Source: Myxococcales bacterium
GTDB lineage: Bacteria > Myxococcota > Polyangia > Fen-1088
Direction: 5' to 3'
Length of the DNA: 11,527 nt
Assembly (NCBI GenBank): GCA_003153875.1
Contig: PMBY01000500.1
Coordinates: 1-11,527, forward strand
Every line of letters begins with the position of its first letter. Positions within the stretch are counted from its first letter, which is position 1. The translations under genes were made by a program, and so were the position numbers. Shown here one piece after another: positions 7,212-11,527 of the stretch. The notes beneath the pieces are model-generated. The model did no database searches and had not been told where the DNA came from. It saw nothing but the letters and a program-made list of their open reading frames with translations.

Positions 7212-7215
7212 CCTC
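7212..7215 (-). promoter_or_regulatory. Shine-Dalgarno of PEGA copy B
   Basis: GAGG lies 6 nt before the ATG at 7203-7205. The same spacing occurs in copy A (GAGG at 11246-11249, ATG at 11237-11239). This argues that the upstream GTG, which overlaps the site itself, is not the start. Confidence 0.65.
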
Positions 7216-7221
7216 ACTTGA

Positions 7222-7238
7222 TGCAGATCGTGTGCCTA
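7222..7238 (-). promoter_or_regulatory. Sigma-54-like -24/-12 element in kinase/PEGA linker (copy B)
   Basis: Minus-strand TAGGCACACGATCTGCA has GG and GC separated by exactly 10 nt, close to the sigma-54 consensus TGGCAC-N5-TTGCA. The expected start point would fall just after the GAGG ribosome site, leaving only a few leader bases. It also overlaps the kinase stop codon. Function here is therefore doubtful. Confidence 0.25.
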
Positions 7239-8699
7239 CTCGGCAAAGGGATTCGAGTGATCGAGCGGGCGCATAGATTTCCGCCCGGGATTGGGCGGAT
7301 TCTGGGGAGTTTTGGCGGGTTCTGCGGCAGGAATGTCAACCGGGGGTGTCTTGGCAGCAGCGGTCGGAGCGCCTGTCGGCGTCGCGCGTTTCGACAAATG
7401 TTGTCCAGGTGGACGTCCAGGTGGACGTTCAGGTGGACTCTCGATTGTCGGCGAAGGCGGGGGCGTTGCGGCTGGAGCCGGGGCCGGAGCCGGGGCCGGA
7501 GCCGGAACCGGAACCGGGGTCGGGGCCGCTGCCGCAACCGGAGCCGAGACCGAGGCCGGCAGTTGTGCCGGCGTCGGGAGCGCGGCTTGCCGCCTGGGCG
7601 CGTAGTGCAGACCCAACCACAGAGCCGCAGCGACCAAGAGCACCGTAACAGCCGCCCATGAGGACCAAACAACGACGCGCGACCGGCTGCGCGCTGGAAC
7701 AGGTGAGGAATTCTCCGGCGGCGAATGCGGGGTTGGCACAGGGATCGCACGCAATGAGACCGGCGAGTTCATGGTTTCGCCGATGGCAACAGCCATTCCG
7801 ACCTGCGAGCGGAGAGGCGTCACTGCGCGACCGGCATAGGGAATCAACGCTGCGGTGAGGTCGGCGGCGGAGGGGAAACGCTCGCCAGCCTCGCGGGCCA
7901 TGGCCTTTTGCACGACCGCGGACAGGCCGGCCGGCAGTTCGGGGCGAATTGAATCGAGCGGCGCCGGTTCCTGAGTCAGTACGTGGTACAGGATCTCGTT
8001 GTACGACTCGCCCGGATGCGGTTTGGCGCCGCTCAGTATTTCGTAGAGGATCACGCCAAGCGCGTAGATGTCTGTGCGCTGGTCGACCTCCTTGGCGCCG
8101 CGAGCTTGCTCCAGGGACATATAGAACGGCGTGCCCATGGTTGTCCCGGTCTGGGTCAAGCCGGTGCCTGCGGAACCGGCGTGCAGCTTGGCGATGCCAA
8201 AGTCCAGCACCTTGATCAGATCGCTGGCGTCGTTGCGCTTGCAGATGAATAGGTTCTCGGGCTTGAGGTCGCGATGGACGATGCCGCGGCTGTGCGCGGC
8301 TGCCAGCCCACGACAGGCCTGAATGATGATGTACGCAGCCCGCGGCACGGGCAAAGGCCCCCCGCGCACCAGCAAGTGGGCAAGATCCTCACCGTCGAGA
8401 TACTCCATGACCAGGAAGGGCGCCCCGTCGTCGGCTGCGCCGGCGTCCACCACGGCCGCTATGTTTTCGTTTTCCAAGCTGCCGGCTGCCTGGGCCTCAC
8501 GCTGGAAACGGGCCACGACTTCGCTGTTGGTGGCGAGATGCGGGTGCAAGAACTTGATGGCGAAGCGGCGGCCAATGATCGAGTGCTGCGCCTCATAGAC
8601 CTCGCCCATGCCGCCCTTGCCGAGCAAGCGCACCAGCTTGTACTTGCCCCCTGCGGTTCTTCCGACGCGCGTGTTGACCGCGCCGTATTCCTGGGTCAC
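7236..8699 (-). CDS. Membrane-anchored Hanks-type Ser/Thr protein kinase
   Basis: A 487-residue predicted kinase. The cytoplasmic catalytic domain (~20-290) shows the Gly-rich loop GKGGMG (27-32), ATP-site Lys49 (FAIK), helix-C Glu68, HRDLKPEN with catalytic Asp144, and DFG with Asp166. The segment usually written (A/S)PE reads M-S-L-E-Q at 194-198, with Leu196 replacing the common Pro. A single membrane segment spans ~342-364 (VVVWSSWAAVTVLLVAAALW). Beyond it is a Pro/Ala-rich extracytoplasmic tail with short repeats, ending SNPFAE like the partial kinase at 11270. The GTG start (8697-8699) overlaps the activator stop by four bases (GTGA), implying co-translation. The FHA domain of that activator may read the kinase's phosphothreonines, which is inference. 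Most catalytic residues are present, so activity is expected. Confidence 0.93.
   Translation of the reverse strand: MTQEYGAVNTRVGRTAGGKYKLVRLLGKGGMGEVYEAQHSIIGRRFAIKFLHPHLATNSEVVARFQREAQAAGSLENENIAAVVDAGAADDGAPFLVMEYLDGEDLAHLLVRGGPLPVPRAAYIIIQACRGLAAAHSRGIVHRDLKPENLFICKRNDASDLIKVLDFGIAKLHAGSAGTGLTQTGTTMGTPFYMSLEQARGAKEVDQRTDIYALGVILYEILSGAKPHPGESYNEILYHVLTQEPAPLDSIRPELPAGLSAVVQKAMAREAGERFPSAADLTAALIPYAGRAVTPLRSQVGMAVAIGETMNSPVSLRAIPVPTPHSPPENSSPVPARSRSRVVVWSSWAAVTVLLVAAALWLGLHYAPRRQAALPTPAQLPASVSAPVAAAAPTPVPVPAPAPAPAPAPAATPPPSPTIESPPERPPGRPPGQHLSKRATPTGAPTAAAKTPPVDIPAAEPAKTPQNPPNPGRKSMRPLDHSNPFAE
7404..7439 (-). repeat. Three 12-bp tandem repeats in the kinase tail
   Basis: On the plus strand tccaggtggacg occurs at 7404-7415 and 7416-7427, then ttcaggtggact at 7428-7439. 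The units encode repeated Pro-Pro-Gly/Glu-Arg. The partial kinase at 11270-11527 has fewer such units at the same place, so the number varies between paralogues. Confidence 0.75.
7475..7530 (-). repeat. Hexanucleotide repeat encoding a Pro-Ala/Pro-Val tract
   Basis: Repeats of ggagcc/ggggcc/ggaacc on the plus strand encode an alternating P-A and P-V stretch in the extracytoplasmic part of the kinase. Such tracts form stiff extended rods and are common in envelope proteins; length is probably unstable. Confidence 0.7.
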
Positions 8700-10099
8700 T
8701 GCGATTCCTCTGGCGCAGGATCGTCGCCCCTGCCCGTGATCCCGCCCGCTTCCATCAGCCGGTAGGCGCGCTGGCGTGAGATGCCGACGGCAGCGGCGGC
8801 GCGCGCAACGCTGCCTTTGTGAGTGCGCAGGGCCTCGGTCAGCAGGGACAGCTCACGCTCGCGGCGTGCGCGGTGGGATTCGGGCGCGTTCGGGGCAGCC
8901 GAAAGGGCGCCGGATCCAACTACCGCAATCGGCGCAGGCACCGGGTCACCCGCCACAGGACGATTGAGAATGTGTTCCGGCAGGTGCGAACGGCGCAGGA
9001 GTTCTTCGTGACCGTGGAGGACTAGCAGGCGGCGCGCCAGCAGGTCGAGCTCGCGCACGTTGAAAGGCCAGTCGTGCAGGCAGAGCTGCTCGACCAGGCG
9101 CGGTTCGACCTCAGGCGGCCGGCCGCCAGCGTGCAGGCGCAGGAGGTGCAAAAATAGAAAGGCGATCTCTTGCTTGCGCTCGCGCAGTGGCGGCAGGCGA
9201 ATGGTCAGGCCGTCCAGACGCGCGCACAGGTCGGCGCGAAAGCGGCGCTCGGTCACCACCTGGGCCAGTGGAATCTGCGAGGCGGCCAGGACTCGCACGT
9301 CGATGGGCACGGGCGTTGACTCGCCCAGGGGCGCAATCTCACGTTGCTCCAGGGCGCGCAGGAACTTGGCCTGCACCACCTCGGGCAGGTCGGTCACCTC
9401 GTCGAGTAGCAAGGTTCCACCCTGGGCGGCGCGGAAGAAGCCAGGGCTCGCCCGGTCAGCGCCCGTGAATGCGCCCTTGCGATAGCCGAACAACTCGGCT
9501 TCCGCCAACGTCGGCACGAGGGTGGCACAGTTCACTGCCACGAACGGTCCTTTCCGGCCGCTCCACTCGTGCATGGCGTGGGCCAGACCCTCCTTGCCGG
9601 TTCCGGTCTCGCCCAGGATGACGGTCGGCAGGGCGCTGAATGCGGCCTTCTTCGCTTGTTCTAGGATGGGACGCAGGACCGGCCCCCCCGCCAGATTGGC
9701 CGCGAGTAGATCGAAGACCGGATCGGGGTCGGCGGCGTCTGGTGCAACCTGGATCGCGATACCGATCCATTCGCCCATGCGCAGAACCTGGCCGGGCGCG
9801 ATCGGGCTTTCCTGCACCTTAGCGCCGTCGACGAAGATGCCGTTCCTACTACCCAGATCCTTGACGATGTGCAACGGTCCGTCGCGACGGATCTCGGCGT
9901 GGTGGCGCGAGCATTCCTTGCTCAGCAACTTCACCTGGCAATCGTCGTCCCGACCAAGAACGATCCGCGCGTCCGAAAGGTGCGTGAGCAGCCCGCGCGA
10001 GGTCGGGAATACCCAGCGAATAGCGAGCGTGGGCTGGCTCATCCCCCCGGTGGCCGTCCTGTTCGACGGCATGGTCGTATGAGCAGCCCGCGAAACCAT
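8696..10099 (-). CDS. FHA-domain sigma-54-dependent transcription activator (NtrC/EBP family)
   Basis: A 467-residue predicted regulator. Residues ~40-118 form an FHA phosphothreonine-binding domain (LGR at 48-50, SRHHAEI, GSRNG at 83-87). The central AAA+ domain has Walker A GETGTGKE (163-170), GAFTGA for sigma-54 contact (209-214), Walker B LLLDE (230-234), and WPFNVREL near the sensor-II region. The C-terminus carries a Fis-type helix-turn-helix (GSVARAAAAVGISRQRAYRLMEA). It therefore binds DNA and opens sigma-54 promoters when phospho-signals reach the FHA domain. There is no receiver domain. It overlaps the kinase by GTGA, so kinase and activator are very likely a pair. No start has a convincing Shine-Dalgarno; ATG codons at 10072 and 10042 also keep the FHA domain whole, so the N-terminus is uncertain. 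The targets are unknown; the lipoprotein genes downstream are obvious candidates. Confidence 0.93.
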   Translation of the reverse strand: MVSRAAHTTMPSNRTATGGMSQPTLAIRWVFPTSRGLLTHLSDARIVLGRDDDCQVKLLSKECSRHHAEIRRDGPLHIVKDLGSRNGIFVDGAKVQESPIAPGQVLRMGEWIGIAIQVAPDAADPDPVFDLLAANLAGGPVLRPILEQAKKAAFSALPTVILGETGTGKEGLAHAMHEWSGRKGPFVAVNCATLVPTLAEAELFGYRKGAFTGADRASPGFFRAAQGGTLLLDEVTDLPEVVQAKFLRALEQREIAPLGESTPVPIDVRVLAASQIPLAQVVTERRFRADLCARLDGLTIRLPPLRERKQEIAFLFLHLLRLHAGGRPPEVEPRLVEQLCLHDWPFNVRELDLLARRLLVLHGHEELLRRSHLPEHILNRPVAGDPVPAPIAVVGSGALSAAPNAPESHRARRERELSLLTEALRTHKGSVARAAAAVGISRQRAYRLMEAGGITGRGDDPAPEESQ

Positions 10100-10166
10100 C
10101 GGAGCGCATTAGACGACGACTCGTGCCGCATGTCTACACAGCGATCATCTCGCGCGGATGCGCTGC
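10100..10166. other. Upstream region of the FHA activator without recognisable gene
   Basis: These ~67 bases separate the linker scar from the activator ATG. No terminator hairpin, strong ribosome site or further repeat is apparent; it would be the leader if the sigma-54-like element at 10180-10196 is used. Confidence 0.4.
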
Positions 10167-10200
10167 GAACCTCACGTCGTGCGGGTCGCGTGCCTATTCG
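10167..10200 (-). repeat. Scar of a kinase/PEGA intergenic linker
   Basis: This 34-bp stretch (CGAATAGG...GTGAGGTTC on the minus strand) matches the linkers at 7209-7241 and 11244-11275, where it carries the last Glu codon and stop of a kinase and the ribosome site of a PEGA gene. Here it has neither: upstream is a PEGA stop (10211) and downstream no ATG follows GAGG. It is best explained as a relic left by deletion between cassettes. Confidence 0.65.
10180..10196 (-). promoter_or_regulatory. Possible sigma-54 promoter upstream of the FHA activator
   Basis: Minus-strand TAGGCACGCGACCCGCA has an intact GGCACG -24 box and GC of the -12 box with exactly 10 nt between GG and GC. A start near 10170 would give a leader of about 70 nt before the activator ATG at 10099. 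The -12 box deviates (CCGCA for TTGCA), and the site lies in a relic linker, so chance or descent remains possible. Confidence 0.35.
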
Positions 10201-10210
10201 ACGTTCACCC

Positions 10211-11239
10211 TCACCACGTTCCTCCCGCATTGAGTCCGGCAAAGCCAGGGCCCACGGCCGGCATCAGGTACGCGTGCGCGTTGGGTGTGGTGTCTGGCGC
10301 GCCAACGAAGTAGAGCACCACGCCCAGCACGACCAGGGCGCCGCCGGCGTAGAAAAGGGTGTTGCCAGCGCTGATGTAGTCCTGCGCCTCTCCTCGTAGA
10401 CTCTTCGCCTTCTCGGGATTCGTGTTCCAGTTGTCCTTGGATTCGTCGTTGCGAGTCATCGCGACCCACCAGCACCCCCCCCCGGCTGCTATGCCGGCCA
10501 CTCCAGCCACTCCGGTCAATATTCCGAGGAGGCGCACATTGCTCATCGGTTTCGTGCTCGGCTCGACCGCAGCGCGGGGCCAAGGCGGAGATTGTGCCGG
10601 TGCGACAACCGTTACTGTCACGGGCTGCACCGGCGCCGACTGCGCTCCCGGTGGCAGCGACGGCGACTCGACCACGCGCTTGGCCAGCACCAGTCCGACG
10701 GCCTTGTGGTCCTCGCCAGCCACGACTACTTCTTTCTCCGCCGAATCGTAACCGTCGGCCCAAGCCGCGATGGTGTGCTTTCCTACGCCTACCCGCACAG
10801 GCGCGGAGATCGGCGCCCTGCCGATTTCGTTGCCATCCAAGCGAACAGTTGCTCCCTGGGGCAAGCCGCGGATCTCCAGGGTCGCGATGCGGGCCTTCTG
10901 GCGCACGATTTCTTTTTCGACCTCGGTGCGTCGGTCCGCTGGAACCTTCCTGCCCCCATCTGCCAGATAGCGCTCGTAGGCATCCACGGCCTCAACCGGC
11001 CTGGCCAGCGAGACGTAGACCTGGCCGATGTTGTACAGCACGGCGAAGTGATGGGTCAGATCGTATGACCGCTGAAACTCGACGATCGCCCCTTCGAGCT
11101 GCCCATCGTCGACCAGCTCGACCGCGCGGTCGTAGTGTTTGCGCGCTTCTTCCTTTACCCCAGCCTTGGCGGCTAGGGGCGCCGCCAAGGCTCCAAGGAC
11201 GATGACAAGAAACGCAGTCTGTCGGACCATACTTCGCAT
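10211..11239 (-). CDS. TPR/PEGA envelope protein (copy A)
   Basis: A 342-residue paralogue of the protein at 6150-7205 with the same order: signal peptide (MRSMVRQTAFLVIVLGALAA...AKA), TPR-like helices (AVLYNIGQVYVSLARP), PEGA domain (LPQGATVRLDGNEIGRAP ... ADGYDSAEKE), Pro-rich linker, two hydrophobic segments and the tail GPGFAGLNAGGTW. The middle and membrane parts have diverged more than those of copy B and the truncated copy. The ATG at 11237-11239 with GAGG 6 nt upstream is preferred to the GTG at 11249-11251. It starts 30 bp after a kinase stop. Unlike copy B, no lipoprotein follows: GGGAGG (10221-10226) is still there in the last codons, but the reading frame after the stop ends at once. 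Confidence 0.87.
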   Translation of the reverse strand: MRSMVRQTAFLVIVLGALAAPLAAKAGVKEEARKHYDRAVELVDDGQLEGAIVEFQRSYDLTHHFAVLYNIGQVYVSLARPVEAVDAYERYLADGGRKVPADRRTEVEKEIVRQKARIATLEIRGLPQGATVRLDGNEIGRAPISAPVRVGVGKHTIAAWADGYDSAEKEVVVAGEDHKAVGLVLAKRVVESPSLPPGAQSAPVQPVTVTVVAPAQSPPWPRAAVEPSTKPMSNVRLLGILTGVAGVAGIAAGGGCWWVAMTRNDESKDNWNTNPEKAKSLRGEAQDYISAGNTLFYAGGALVVLGVVLYFVGAPDTTPNAHAYLMPAVGPGFAGLNAGGTW

Positions 11240-11255
11240 TCCGAACCTCACTTGA

Positions 11256-11272
11256 TGCAGATCCCATGCCTA
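11256..11272 (-). promoter_or_regulatory. Sigma-54-like element in kinase/PEGA linker (copy A)
   Basis: Minus-strand TAGGCATGGGATCTGCA keeps GG-N10-GC spacing but loses the final C of GGCAC. As in copy B it overlaps the kinase stop and would start transcription at the ribosome site, so function is doubtful. Confidence 0.2.
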
Positions 11273-11527
11273 TTCGGCAAAGGGATTTGAGCGATCGATC
11301 GAGCGTGCCGGTTTGTGTCGGGGATTGGAAAGATTCTCGGGATTCTCGGCGGGGTGTGGAGCCGCAGGGACAACCGGGAGCGGCTTGACCTCAGGAAGAG
11401 GAGAAGCAGTCGCCGTCGTTCGTTTTTGTGAACGTTGTCGCGGTGAACGTCCGGGTGGACCGTCGATTTTCGCGGTGGGCGGCGGCGGGGCCGGGGCCGC
11501 AACCGGGGGCGGAGCCGGAGCCGGGAC
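11270..11527 (-). CDS. Ser/Thr protein kinase, C-terminal tail only (cut by window edge)
   Basis: The frame is open from the right window edge to a TAG at 11270-11272 (85 residues plus stop). Only a low-complexity tail is visible: a Pro/Ala-rich tract, then GPPGRSPRQRS, then ...ARSIDRSNPFAE. It matches the tail of the kinase at 7236-8699 (Pro/Ala tract, PPGR repeats, identical final SNPFAE), and it lies 30 bp before a PEGA gene as that kinase does. On that basis it is called a kinase, although no catalytic residue is in view. The kinase domain should lie just outside the window. Confidence 0.75.
   Translation of the reverse strand, partial: VPAPAPPPVAAPAPPPPTAKIDGPPGRSPRQRSQKRTTATASPLPEVKPLPVVPAAPHPAENPENLSNPRHKPARSIDRSNPFAE

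Noticed and set aside
7215..7217. GTG as start of PEGA copy B (and the equivalent GTG at 11249-11251)
   Set aside because: The GTG overlaps the GAGG ribosome site and has no Shine-Dalgarno of its own; the ATG 12 bp further on has ideal spacing and gives a clean signal peptide in both copies.
6399..7661. 420-codon open frame on the plus strand
   Set aside because: It lies fully antisense to the PEGA and kinase genes, has an Arg/His/Cys-rich composition typical of shadow frames in G+C-rich DNA, and shows no domain.
1..11527. Insertion sequence, integrase or transposon as the cause of duplication
   Set aside because: No transposase frame, terminal inverted repeat or target-site duplication was seen; the joints fit recombination between direct repeats.

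Overview
The window is G+C-rich bacterial DNA in which every convincing gene lies on the minus strand. Several traits together point to a myxobacterium-like member of the Myxococcota (Polyangia-type): lipoproteins with very long Gly/Ser/Thr/Ala linkers, a Myxococcus-type cysteine-rich repeat, TPR/PEGA proteins ending in two membrane segments, a Hanks-type Ser/Thr kinase with a Pro/Ala-rich extracytoplasmic tail, and an FHA-domain sigma-54 activator. The taxonomic call is an inference from gene content; no rRNA or other marker is present.

Read 5'->3' on the minus strand, from right to left, the layout is as follows. (1) The 3' end of a first Ser/Thr kinase (11270-11527, cut by the window edge). 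(2) A first TPR/PEGA protein (10211-11239). (3) A 110-bp gap holding a scar of the kinase/PEGA intergenic linker. (4) An FHA/AAA+/Fis-type sigma-54 activator (8696-10099). (5) A complete Ser/Thr kinase (7236-8699) overlapping it by 4 bases. (6) A second TPR/PEGA protein (6150-7205), 30 bp further on. (7) A lipoprotein with a Cys-rich motif and a PPC domain (4795-6150), joined to the PEGA gene by a TGATG stop/start overlap. (8) A lipoprotein with seven short RCC1-like repeats (2860-4755). (9) A lipoprotein with a predicted jelly-roll domain and a beta-propeller (750-2777). (10) A 5'-truncated third copy of the PEGA gene (383-730). (11) The start of another lipoprotein resembling item 7 (1-383, cut by the window edge), again joined by TGATG. 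No intergenic stretch exceeds about 110 bp, so items 4-11 could be one transcript.

The main theme is repeated duplication of a signalling and surface-protein cassette: kinase, then PEGA, then lipoprotein(s). Kinase tails, kinase/PEGA linkers, PEGA genes and lipoprotein 5' ends each occur two or three times. At least two old recombination joints can be read directly: the PEGA truncation at about 740-750, and the linker scar at 10167-10200. The likely working model, which is inference, is that the kinase and FHA activator form a phospho-signalling pair, the PEGA protein is a membrane or envelope partner, and the modular lipoproteins are displayed on the cell surface. All three linkers contain a GG-N10-GC element resembling a sigma-54 promoter. 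This is suggestive next to a sigma-54 activator gene but unproven.
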